Shown piece after piece: positions 1-6,345 of a DNA stretch of 9,388 nucleotides; position 1 is the stretch's first letter, and the number at the start of each line of letters is the position of its first letter. The notes under the pieces are model-generated. The model made no database searches and had not been told where the DNA came from. It was given only the letters and a program-made list of their open reading frames with translations. The position numbers and the translations under genes were made by a program. The stretch comes from Faecalibacterium sp. UBA1762 (GTDB lineage: Bacteria > Bacillota > Clostridia > Oscillospirales > Ruminococcaceae), in assembly GCA_002314755.1 (NCBI GenBank), contig DCHC01000031.1, positions 37,614 through 47,001 on the forward strand, written 5' to 3'.

Positions 1-783
1 GCCGCCTGCCACTACCACCGGTATCGGCCCGGGCTGAGCAGGCAGCCGATGCAATACCACACTCAGCAGCTTTGCCACCTGTTTCGTATTGCTTTGCAGG
101 ATGCTCTTTGCAACCAGATCGCCCTGTTCCGCCGCAACAAAGGCCACCGGAGCGAAAGAGGCGATAAAATCCTTGTTTTCTTTGTAAATTCGGGGAATCG
201 CTGCCGGAACTGTACTGCCCAGCTTGTGCTGAACAAGCTCGCTCAGTTCCGGGCAGACGGGTCCGCTGCCGTCAAAACCGGCAAGTACTGCCGCCAGCAC
301 ATCCCGGCCCATTCTCCAGCCGCTGCCTCCGTCATCAAACAGACTGCCCCAGCCGCCGACCCGATAAGTTTGCCGTTTTTCCCCAAAAGAAAATCCGCCG
401 TTTACCCCAAAGGCAACACATCCGGTACCCATAATTGCCACTGCACCGGCTCTTTCGCCCAGACCGGCAGCAAGAATATTATTGATATCTCCGCTGCAGG
501 CTGCTGCGCCAAAGCCCAGCTTTGACAACGCAGCGTTTACGGCCTGCTCTGTGCCTTCACTACCCACGCCGGCTACCCCTGCATAAAAGGAGATTTGCTC
601 TCTTGAAATTTTTTCGCAAAGCTGACCGATGCCCTGCTGTAAAATAGCCAATGTTTGTTCCAAACCGCAGTCATTAGGGTTGCTGCCGGGAAGCTTACAG
701 CTTTTCAACAGGTTACCTGCGCTATCTGTCAGTACAAATTCGGTTTTGGTCCCGCCGCCGTCTACACCTAAATAGTATTGCAT
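1..783 (-). CDS. BadF/BadG/BcrA/BcrD-type ATPase, N-acetylglucosamine-kinase-like (C-terminus cut by window edge)
   Basis: The reading frame is open from an ATG at 781-783 to the left edge, giving 261 residues with no stop, so the last few dozen residues are missing. The ASKHA-fold marks are clear: phosphate-1 loop DGGGTKT (residues 8-14), a candidate catalytic Asp in SGDINN (Asp99), phosphate-2 loop MGTGCVAFG (118-126), the family block GGWGSLFDDGGSGWRMG (143-159), and a C-terminal VVVAGG strand-loop that probably closes the nucleotide site. The family includes cytoplasmic N-acetylglucosamine kinases, glucosamine kinases and 2-hydroxyacyl-CoA dehydratase activators. The activators normally carry Cys ligands for a [4Fe-4S] cluster, and I see no such cluster motif here, so a sugar or amino-sugar kinase is more likely. 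It is the last visible gene of the glycyl radical operon, 71 bases after the alcohol dehydrogenase. The start is supported by an AAAAGAGGG ribosome binding site at 795-803. The family is fairly sure and the substrate is unknown. Confidence 0.87.
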   Translation of the reverse strand, partial: MQYYLGVDGGGTKTEFVLTDSAGNLLKSCKLPGSNPNDCGLEQTLAILQQGIGQLCEKISREQISFYAGVAGVGSEGTEQAVNAALSKLGFGAAACSGDINNILAAGLGERAGAVAIMGTGCVAFGVNGGFSFGEKRQTYRVGGWGSLFDDGGSGWRMGRDVLAAVLAGFDGSGPVCPELSELVQHKLGSTVPAAIPRIYKENKDFIASFAPVAFVAAEQGDLVAKSILQSNTKQVAKLLSVVLHRLPAQPGPIPVVVAGG

Positions 784-810
784 CACAATCTGCACCCTCT
801 TTTATGATGA

Positions 811-835
811 TGCCGCCCGGCCAGGCCGGACGGCA
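811..835 (-). other. GC-rich intercistronic hairpin between the dehydrogenase and kinase genes
   Basis: Arms at 811-822 and 824-835 are 12-base inverted repeats around a single central base. On the transcribed minus strand the one imperfect position becomes a G-U wobble, so the RNA can pair along the whole arm, apart from the bases that must open to form a loop. No T-run follows on the minus strand, so it is not a canonical intrinsic terminator. It could reduce read-through, protect the upstream mRNA from 3' exonucleases, or set a lower expression level for the kinase. The structure is seen directly in the sequence. Its role is inference. Confidence 0.5.
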
Positions 836-854
836 TAGTAAAGTAATATCCGCT

Positions 855-1952
855 TTATCCGTTATTGGGAACCAGCAGTGCCTTGGTTACCTTACCTGCC
901 TGCAGATCCTCATACGCCTTGTTGACCTGTGCCACAGGATACACACAGGCTGTAGCGGCGATATTTTTGTGCAGTGCGGAATGCTGTACCAAAAACGCAA
1001 GATAATCCTGTACATCGCAGACAGAGTACTGAGAGGAGCCGATCAGCTGCAGTGCTTTAAAGGTAATCAACTGGGGAGAGATTGCCACATCTCCCCGGTT
1101 GGAATACTGACCAGGAATCAGGTAGACACCCCTGTTACGCAGCAGCTGCAGCCCCAGCGGAACTGCCGCCGCACCGCCGCTTGCCTCAATCACCAAATCA
1201 GCACCTAATCCGTCGGTTTCCGCCAATACCTTTTCTGTCAGCTGCTGGGCGGAAACACCATCCAATGCCAGCACCTCATCCGCACCGGCTGCCAAAGCGG
1301 TCTTCTCTTTTTGCTCATTTTTGTGTCCGGTCACAAGCACAACCTTGGCAACGCCCATGGCCTTTAGATAGGTCACCGCAAAGCACCCCACTGCACCGGC
1401 GCCCTGTACCACTGCATAGTTGACCTTTGCAAGTTCCAACCCGGCCTGGGCACCCAGCCGGAAAGCATGCATGCAGGTCGGTCCAGCACAGGCATACACT
1501 GCGGCGATACGCGGGTCAACGCCTGTGGGGATCCTGATTAGATTTTCAGCAGGCGCATAGCTCATCTCCCCATAACCGCCCCAAAAATGCGGCTCCTGCT
1601 CCGGGTCACCGCCGTTGGTCACGCCCATCGCCACACAGTTGGCGTCATCACCGGTACGGCAAAGCAGACATTTTCCACAGGGGCAGGCTATATCCGAAAT
1701 AACGGTATCTCCCACTGAAACATTGGTGACCCCTTCGCCTATCGCAGTCACCCGTCCGATAAACTCATGTCCGATAATGGTACCGGCAGGTGTGCCCAGC
1801 CGACCGGAATAGATATGCAGGTCTGTGCCGCAGATACCGCTGGCAATCAGCTCCATTGCAACCTGACCCGCCGCGGGGTTCTTGACCGGATACTGCCGCA
1901 GCACAAAGGGTTGATTGACACCGGCAAAAATAGCTGCTACCGCTGTTTTCAT
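855..1952 (-). CDS. Zinc-dependent medium-chain alcohol/polyol dehydrogenase (MDR family)
   Basis: This complete 365-residue protein has the length and plan of a threonine/sorbitol-dehydrogenase-like MDR enzyme. The catalytic zinc site is marked by Cys41 in GICGTDLH and by GHEF (His62-Glu63), with Cys155 or a nearby residue as the possible further ligand. The structural zinc loop has Cys92, Cys95, Cys98 and Cys106 in the classical CxxCxxCx7C spacing. The Rossmann domain begins near residue 178 with QGAGAVG (183-189), the NAD(P) pyrophosphate loop. A basic stretch HKNEQK follows beta-2, so cofactor choice cannot be settled. The reaction is reversible oxidation of an alcohol or polyol in the cytoplasm. 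Downstream of a radical dehydratase-like enzyme, it plausibly reduces the aldehyde or ketone product or prepares the substrate. The start has an AAAGAGG site nine bases upstream and lies 29 bases after the acetyltransferase stop. The family is secure and the substrate is unknown. Confidence 0.94.
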   Translation of the reverse strand: MKTAVAAIFAGVNQPFVLRQYPVKNPAAGQVAMELIASGICGTDLHIYSGRLGTPAGTIIGHEFIGRVTAIGEGVTNVSVGDTVISDIACPCGKCLLCRTGDDANCVAMGVTNGGDPEQEPHFWGGYGEMSYAPAENLIRIPTGVDPRIAAVYACAGPTCMHAFRLGAQAGLELAKVNYAVVQGAGAVGCFAVTYLKAMGVAKVVLVTGHKNEQKEKTALAAGADEVLALDGVSAQQLTEKVLAETDGLGADLVIEASGGAAAVPLGLQLLRNRGVYLIPGQYSNRGDVAISPQLITFKALQLIGSSQYSVCDVQDYLAFLVQHSALHKNIAATACVYPVAQVNKAYEDLQAGKVTKALLVPNNG

Positions 1953-1960
1953 AAGCTAAT

Positions 1961-1979
1961 ACCTCTTTACTCTTTCTTG
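1961..1979 (-). repeat. Shared translation-initiation leader, copy 2 (before the dehydrogenase)
   Basis: Read on the minus strand this is CAAGAAAGAGTAAAGAGGT. It contains the AGAGG ribosome binding site of the dehydrogenase. Almost the same sequence, with one substitution and one inserted base, sits before the acetyltransferase at 3115-3134. The other gene starts in the operon have different leaders. The repeat is seen directly. Whether it arose by duplication or by chance among purine-rich leaders is unclear. Confidence 0.5.
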
Positions 1980-1981
1980 TA

Positions 1982-3109
1982 TTAGAAATGTTCAAACAGG
2001 CCGCAGGGACGCTTGTGGAACACACGGAACAGATCGCTGTCCGCTTTGTTCAGCTTGGCGCCCTCCAGATAGTCAAACAGCTCGGGGGTAATCTCGTCAT
2101 ACCCGTAGGCCAGACGCGCAAACTGAGCCACAGGCAGCACTGCGTCGCAGGGGGTACCCTCCGGCATCTTTTCCACCTTGGCATTGCCGTCGGCAAAGGT
2201 CACCTTCCAAACACCGTTTGTAAAGGCCAGGGTATCCTGAATCTGCAGGGTAAATTCACCGGCAGCGACAGGATATTTTTGTGCCAGCAAAACCGTTTCC
2301 ACATCCAGCACACGGGTAGCCAGGTCCGGAACGATCTGATATGTGGCATGGACGTAGTGACGCAGCATCATATCCACCTCGGGGGACATGGCACAGTTGT
2401 GAATTTTCACGGTATCGTTCTCGCCCTCGTACATACGGATAAAGCCAAAAACGGCACGCAGTGCTTCGGGGGAGGTAAAGGCAATTTCGTACACCTGCAG
2501 GTTGATATTCTTCAGCTGGTTGACCCAGTAGTATTTATCCACCTCACAGATGATATAGGCGGCAGGGACACCGTTCGCGTCCTTCCAGAGATAGGTGCGT
2601 CGTTTATTGTCGGCATCCATATCGTAATGGGGGGAGCATTCCCCTGCACGGGGGAATACTACATTGCGGTTTTCTGCCCACTTTTCATATACGGCAACGC
2701 AGTCACGGCGCTGCTGAGAAGTCTTGACCTGAGCAAAATCGGCGCAGCGGGGAAAGCTATCCAGTTTGGTGATGGGAAACTCCATGATTAGGTGGTCCGC
2801 CATCCGCTCATAGCCAAACTTACGGTAATATGAGAACGAAAACGGATGCAGAATACTGACTGCCCAGCCACGCTCTGGTGCCATCTCAAACATTTTTTCC
2901 AGCATGGCACGCACCGCGCCGCCGCGGCGGTACTGCGGCTCGGTCCCCACACCGCCCACGGTTACGGTAGAGACCAGCTTGCCGTTCAGGCGGCTTTGAC
3001 GGGTGGTAAACACCATAGATGCATGCACCTCACCGTCCTCGCCCCGGTTGATCATCTGCTCGACGGTTGCCAGTTCATTCTTTTCCAGTACTTTCAATTC
3101 CAAACTCAT
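1982..3109 (-). CDS. Eis-like GNAT N-acetyltransferase with C-terminal SCP2-like domain
   Basis: This complete 375-residue protein matches the three-part plan of Eis-type acetyltransferases: an N-terminal GNAT domain (about 1-130), a second divergent GNAT-like domain (about 130-270) and a C-terminal sterol-carrier-like domain (about 270-375). The acetyl-CoA pyrophosphate loop is GVGTEPQYRRGGAVRAM (53-69). YYRKFGYE (94-101) is the family block that carries the Tyr proposed as general acid. The chain ends in Phe (LFEHF). In Mycobacterium Eis the C-terminal Phe carboxylate helps deprotonate the substrate amine, so the ending is compatible with an active enzyme. The family uses acetyl-CoA to acetylate amines on aminoglycosides, peptides or other small molecules. 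Its place between a hydrolase and a dehydrogenase in a catabolic-looking operon suggests a metabolic amine substrate rather than a resistance role, but that is inference. The start has AGAGG six bases upstream. There is no signal peptide. Confidence 0.9.
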   Translation of the reverse strand: MSLELKVLEKNELATVEQMINRGEDGEVHASMVFTTRQSRLNGKLVSTVTVGGVGTEPQYRRGGAVRAMLEKMFEMAPERGWAVSILHPFSFSYYRKFGYERMADHLIMEFPITKLDSFPRCADFAQVKTSQQRRDCVAVYEKWAENRNVVFPRAGECSPHYDMDADNKRRTYLWKDANGVPAAYIICEVDKYYWVNQLKNINLQVYEIAFTSPEALRAVFGFIRMYEGENDTVKIHNCAMSPEVDMMLRHYVHATYQIVPDLATRVLDVETVLLAQKYPVAAGEFTLQIQDTLAFTNGVWKVTFADGNAKVEKMPEGTPCDAVLPVAQFARLAYGYDEITPELFDYLEGAKLNKADSDLFRVFHKRPCGLFEHF

Positions 3110-3114
3110 AAGAA

Positions 3115-3134
3115 ACCTCTTTTTCTCTTTCTTG
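3115..3134 (-). repeat. Shared translation-initiation leader, copy 1 (before the acetyltransferase)
   Basis: The minus strand carries CAAGAAAGAG followed by AAAAAGAGGT, near-identical to the leader of the next gene at 1961-1979. It includes the AGAGG ribosome binding site that fixes the acetyltransferase start at 3107-3109. It fills most of the 30-base gap after the hydrolase stop codon. Confidence 0.5.
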
Positions 3135-3139
3135 CTTTT

Positions 3140-4063
3140 TTACAGATATTTTTCAATTTCTTCCATAGCGATCCGGGCATACATCTCGTGACCGAAATCG
3201 TTGGGATGCCACGGGTCATCAAATAGTTTACTATTCTTTTGTTCCTCCGTCAAGCCCTGCAAAGCTGCTGCCATCGCGGCGTGAGCATCCGCAACCGGCA
3301 CCTGTTCCGCCTGGGCCGCCTGATATGCCCGGACGATATAATCCTCGTAGGGGGCTGCGCACTGTTCCAGCTGCTGATCGCCGCCGATGGGGCTGACCGA
3401 AAGCATAATCGGTTGTGCGCCCTCTGCCCGCGCCTGACGGAACAGCTTTTGCGTATCCTCCTGATACTGCTCCGGGGTAATACCGCTAAGCCAGTCGTTA
3501 ATGGTGCAGGGCTCGATCAGCATGATTTCCGCCTTTAAGGGATTGACATATCTCGGCCAGAAATCAGACAGAAAGCGCTTTGTCGGGCAGCTGCCAATGC
3601 CGCAGTTGACCACCGCGATCTCACCGTCATAATGCTCTGTCCGCAACAAAAAGCCCTGACCCTCTAGCTGTATCCGCTGACCGGGCTGTGTATGCAGGGT
3701 CACGGTGGATACCGGCATAGGTACCCCCTCCACCGGCAGCTCCTCTTGCCAGACCGAAGCGCCATCCTGACGGACAGTGACACGGCCGGGTTGGCCCTGC
3801 GCCGCCAGCTGTAAACGAAGCAACCCGCCCCGGGCGATCACCTCTGTCGGCAGACTGCACCGACCCTGTTCTTCCCAAATATCAGACTTTCCCTGCCGCA
3901 AAAAATCATCCCGCAGCCGGTTTACAAATGAGCCGAAGCAAAACGGCATCAGCCGTAATTCCCCGCACTGTACCGTTTGCGTGGTGCGGTTCAGATAGTC
4001 GACCGGCCCGGCTGTACCTTGTCCCCAAGTATGAGAATCTCCAATTATTGCAATCGTTTTCAT
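3140..4063 (-). CDS. Cytoplasmic SGNH/GDSL-family hydrolase (esterase or deacylase-like)
   Basis: The protein is 307 residues from the preferred start. Block I is IIGDSHTWG (7-14) with the nucleophile Ser10. Block II is probably NCGIGS (153-158). Block III is EPCTIND (184-190) with the oxyanion Asn189. Block V is DDPWHPND (282-289), giving the Asp283-x-x-His286 pair. All four catalytic elements are present, so the enzyme should be active. Between blocks I and II lies about 100 residues of predicted beta-rich sequence (about 65-145), an insert larger than in minimal SGNH domains that may bind a carbohydrate or cap the site. No signal peptide is present, so it acts on an intracellular ester or acyl group. 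A longer frame begins at 4096 but lacks a ribosome binding site. The ATG at 4061-4063 is preceded by a strong AAAGGAAGGA and was chosen for that reason. It lies 50 bases after the glycyl radical enzyme gene. Confidence 0.9.
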   Translation of the reverse strand: MKTIAIIGDSHTWGQGTAGPVDYLNRTTQTVQCGELRLMPFCFGSFVNRLRDDFLRQGKSDIWEEQGRCSLPTEVIARGGLLRLQLAAQGQPGRVTVRQDGASVWQEELPVEGVPMPVSTVTLHTQPGQRIQLEGQGFLLRTEHYDGEIAVVNCGIGSCPTKRFLSDFWPRYVNPLKAEIMLIEPCTINDWLSGITPEQYQEDTQKLFRQARAEGAQPIMLSVSPIGGDQQLEQCAAPYEDYIVRAYQAAQAEQVPVADAHAAMAAALQGLTEEQKNSKLFDDPWHPNDFGHEMYARIAMEEIEKYL

Positions 4064-4069
4064 CTTTAT

Positions 4070-4079
4070 TCCTTCCTTT
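4070..4079 (-). promoter_or_regulatory. Strong Shine-Dalgarno site that decides the hydrolase start
   Basis: On the minus strand the site reads AAAGGAAGGA, six bases before the ATG at 4061-4063. The alternative in-frame ATG at 4094-4096 has only an A-rich stretch upstream. This site therefore supports the shorter protein, which begins directly with the first beta strand of the SGNH fold. Confidence 0.75.
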
Positions 4080-4113
4080 GTCGAACTGTCAATCATTTGG
4101 TGTTTTATCTTTT

Positions 4114-6261
4114 TCAGCTCTGTTCGGTGCGATCCAGGATATCCTGCTGCACTTCGGGGATCAGCTGGGTATAATACGCGCTGAAGCCGGATACCCGCAC
4201 CACCAGACTTCGATAATCCTCCGGATGCTCCCGGGCATCCATCAGAACCGCGCGTGAAACGGAGTTGATCTGCATTTCCTGACCGCCCCGAGCAAAATAG
4301 GTGCGGATGATGGATGCCAAGAGTTTGCGTTTTTCCGGATCGGTAAACATTTCCGGGCTGTACTTCTGGTTGACCACCGTTCCGCAGGAGGAATGGGTAT
4401 AATCCGGCACCGTCAGGCTTTTGATCGCCGCCGTGGGTCCCTTGACATCTCTGCCGTGCATGGGGGAAGCGGCGTCGCTGACAGGCTGCAACGCGTGCCG
4501 ACCGTCCGGTGTAGCTGCGATCTCCTTACCGGCGGGAATATTGCTGGTATTGGAGGCAATGGCAATATAAACCGGGCCGCCGTCGTAGGTGCGGTATTCC
4601 GAGAACAGTTCATCCTGAAAGCGGACAAACCACGCTGCATATTTATCGGTCTCCGGGCAATCGTTACCGTATTTGGGCACGGCAAGCAACATTTGCCGTT
4701 CTTCTTCAAAGCCCTCGTAATCCACCCGAAGCATATCTCTTAGCTGAGCAAGAGTAAATACTTTTTCTGTGTAGACCAGCTTTTCAATGGCAGAGAGGGA
4801 ATCTGCCATGGTGGCAATACCCATGGTGCCTGCGCCGTGTACCGACGGATAATAGGCGCCGCCATTGCAGATATCTTTTGCCCGATGAATACAATCCGCG
4901 CAAAAGCAGGATAGGAACGGCTGCTGATAGTTTAAAGGCTGATAGCGGTTGCTCTCGGCGGTAAAGGTGAACATATATTCCGCAGCACCGTAGCGCATCT
5001 GCGCCTCCAACGCCTGCATCAGCTGTTCCATTGTTGTCAGTGACTCCGCCTCGCCGGTCCGGGGTCCCTTTTGCACCCCGGTCAGCATACATACGCCGTT
5101 GTTCAGCGCCAGCTCCAAATATTTAGGGGTATTAAACCGTCCGTCGCTCCAAGGGGGTTGTTTTCCGGGAATAAAATTTTCGATACAGCCGACCATGCAG
5201 TAATCCCGACTGTCCTCAATCGTATAACCGTTGCGGTAAAGAGCGGCAATATTGATGTCATCGTTCATCAGTGCCGGATACCCAAGCCCCGTACCGATGA
5301 CCTTCAGGCATTCATCCAGAAAACGGTCATCGACCCCCGGGTACAGTCTCGCGGAAAGGTTCGGGCCGGGAATATTACAGTCGCGCACGGCGTACAGAAT
5401 CGCGTAGGAAAGCTCGTTAATCGCCGGTTCTCCGTCTCGGGTACAGCCGCCGATGGCGATATTGCTGACATCATCGCCGCCGAACAAGGCTCTTTCACCG
5501 ATTTTGATGAGTGCCGCCCGCAGAAGCTCTATCGCTCGTTCCTGAGTCAGGATTCCCTTTTCCACGTCTGCCTTATAAAACGGATACAGATACTGATCCA
5601 TTCTGCCGAAAGCCATCGCGTAGCGTTCCTCATAAATAAAGGCAACATACGTCATAAAGACAAGCTGCAGTGCCTCACGGAAGGTCTTCGGGGGCTTCTT
5701 TGTCAGATTTTCGAGCGTTTGCGCCATTGCATTCAGCTCATCCGCGTTTTCCGGCACTTCCTGCGCCTTTTTCCGTGCGGAAGCGGCATAATTCGACAGC
5801 ATATCCCGAAAGCCCAGCATGGAAATCTTCGCGGCAGTCAGAAAATCGCGTTTTGCCGCAAAATCGGCATCGGTACGATGGACAGCAAGGGAATATTCAA
5901 TGGCGGAAACCGTTCCCATCACGCCGCGTTTCAAGAACGTTTCATAATCGGGGGCGAAATGGTCCTGATTGGTGGTAAAGGTATTCCGTCCGAAGCTGGC
6001 AATATACTTTTCGGCGGCTTTTACCTGCGCTTCCGTCACGGAATCCATGATTTTTCCGCGGGAACTGCCTGCAATCAGGTCATCGGCGTACACAACGGCT
6101 TCCGGCTCGCGCATCACGGCGGCGGCGGCATAGCCCTTTGCCACGGCAACGGGTTCGCGCAGGTGGGAACGATAGGCGCGGTACTGATACAAGCCTGTGG
6201 CAATCCGCTCGCGCTCACAGCGTTTGGATAAAACTGCTTCTTTCAGAGCTTCAAATGACAT
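4114..6261 (-). CDS. Glycyl radical enzyme, dehydratase-like subgroup of unknown substrate
   Basis: This complete 715-residue glycyl radical enzyme has a PFL-like barrel domain followed by the C-terminal glycyl domain. The radical loop is RVSGFSAYY with Gly692. The catalytic thiyl loop is GCIENFIPGK with Cys359 and the paired acid Glu361. Asp373 lies 14 residues after the Cys, the spacing of Asp447 from Cys433 in Clostridium butyricum glycerol dehydratase, and His101 in DHFAPDY may match its His164. The Cys-to-Gly spacing (333) is also close to that enzyme (330). Family blocks FGRMDQYLYPFY (218-229), ATPDGR (583-588) and GPTAAIKS (608-615) are intact. The Cys359-Glu361-Asp373 set argues for radical dehydration of a hydroxylated substrate rather than pyruvate cleavage, since pyruvate formate-lyase has two adjacent Cys. 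The Asn after the Cys-x-Glu differs from the Pro usual in glycerol, choline and hydroxyproline enzymes. The N-terminus is about 60 residues shorter than glycerol dehydratase but looks natural. It needs a radical-SAM activase, and none is in the window. Confidence 0.95.
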   Translation of the reverse strand: MSFEALKEAVLSKRCERERIATGLYQYRAYRSHLREPVAVAKGYAAAAVMREPEAVVYADDLIAGSSRGKIMDSVTEAQVKAAEKYIASFGRNTFTTNQDHFAPDYETFLKRGVMGTVSAIEYSLAVHRTDADFAAKRDFLTAAKISMLGFRDMLSNYAASARKKAQEVPENADELNAMAQTLENLTKKPPKTFREALQLVFMTYVAFIYEERYAMAFGRMDQYLYPFYKADVEKGILTQERAIELLRAALIKIGERALFGGDDVSNIAIGGCTRDGEPAINELSYAILYAVRDCNIPGPNLSARLYPGVDDRFLDECLKVIGTGLGYPALMNDDINIAALYRNGYTIEDSRDYCMVGCIENFIPGKQPPWSDGRFNTPKYLELALNNGVCMLTGVQKGPRTGEAESLTTMEQLMQALEAQMRYGAAEYMFTFTAESNRYQPLNYQQPFLSCFCADCIHRAKDICNGGAYYPSVHGAGTMGIATMADSLSAIEKLVYTEKVFTLAQLRDMLRVDYEGFEEERQMLLAVPKYGNDCPETDKYAAWFVRFQDELFSEYRTYDGGPVYIAIASNTSNIPAGKEIAATPDGRHALQPVSDAASPMHGRDVKGPTAAIKSLTVPDYTHSSCGTVVNQKYSPEMFTDPEKRKLLASIIRTYFARGGQEMQINSVSRAVLMDAREHPEDYRSLVVRVSGFSAYYTQLIPEVQQDILDRTEQS

Positions 6262-6270
6262 AGCAGGAAT

Positions 6271-6279
6271 CCTCCTTTT
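6271..6279 (-). promoter_or_regulatory. Near-perfect Shine-Dalgarno site of the glycyl radical enzyme
   Basis: The minus strand reads AAAAGGAGG nine bases before the ATG at 6259-6261. It is the strongest ribosome binding site in the window. This fits the high expression usual for catabolic glycyl radical enzymes and fixes the start that gives the short N-terminus. Confidence 0.8.
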
Positions 6280-6285
6280 GACGGA

Positions 6286-6311
6286 GATATTTTGTCATAT
6301 TTTCAAATATC
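6286..6311 (-). promoter_or_regulatory. AT-rich inverted repeat overlapping the terminator-like hairpin
   Basis: The 7-base arms GATATTT (6286-6292) and AAATATC (6305-6311) are perfectly complementary around a 12-base loop. The second arm shares 6307-6311 with the left arm of the GC-rich hairpin at 6307-6345, so the two RNA structures exclude each other. The structure lies seven bases above the ribosome binding site of the glycyl radical enzyme. It could be a protein-binding dyad or an alternative RNA fold. The pairing is weak, so any role is speculative. Confidence 0.25.
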
Positions 6312-6345
6312 CGCGCCGGATTTTTGGATTTACCGACGCGGATAT
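6307..6345 (-). terminator. Probable terminator-like hairpin after aspS / leader of the glycyl radical operon
   Basis: Nine-base perfect arms at 6307-6315 and 6337-6345 are followed inward by one mismatch and three more pairs (6317-6319 with 6333-6335), leaving a 13-base loop. The stem core is GC-rich. On the minus strand it begins 23 bases after the aspS stop and is followed by TTGAAAATATG, a poor U-tract. It could be a moderate intrinsic terminator for aspS or a leaky attenuator ahead of the accessory operon. I found no convincing promoter between the hairpin and the glycyl radical enzyme start. Confidence 0.5.

Noticed and set aside
1..783. A 2-hydroxyacyl-CoA dehydratase activator for the BadF-like gene
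   Set aside because: Activators carry Cys ligands for an iron-sulfur cluster between subunits. No such motif is seen, and no dehydratase subunits are nearby.
1988..2791. A 267-codon open frame on the plus strand
   Set aside because: It mirrors the Eis-like acetyltransferase and has a composition typical of an antisense shadow.
4064..4096. An 11-residue N-terminal extension of the SGNH hydrolase
   Set aside because: It has no ribosome binding site, while the internal ATG at 4061-4063 has a strong one and starts exactly at the first fold strand.
5071..6231. A 386-codon open frame on the plus strand
   Set aside because: It is opposite the glycyl radical enzyme gene, whose catalytic motifs are intact. 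No domain or ribosome binding site supports the antisense reading.
4114..6261. Calling the radical enzyme a pyruvate formate-lyase
   Set aside because: The Cys-Cys catalytic pair of pyruvate formate-lyase is absent. The loop has Cys-x-Glu, and the neighbours are not those of a formate pathway.
4114..6261. A bacterial microcompartment locus
   Set aside because: There are no shell proteins, no aldehyde dehydrogenase and no N-terminal encapsulation extension on the radical enzyme.
6286..6311. A Rex, FNR or CcpA operator in the radical operon leader
   Set aside because: The TTTG...CAAA symmetry is too weak and does not match any of these consensus sites.
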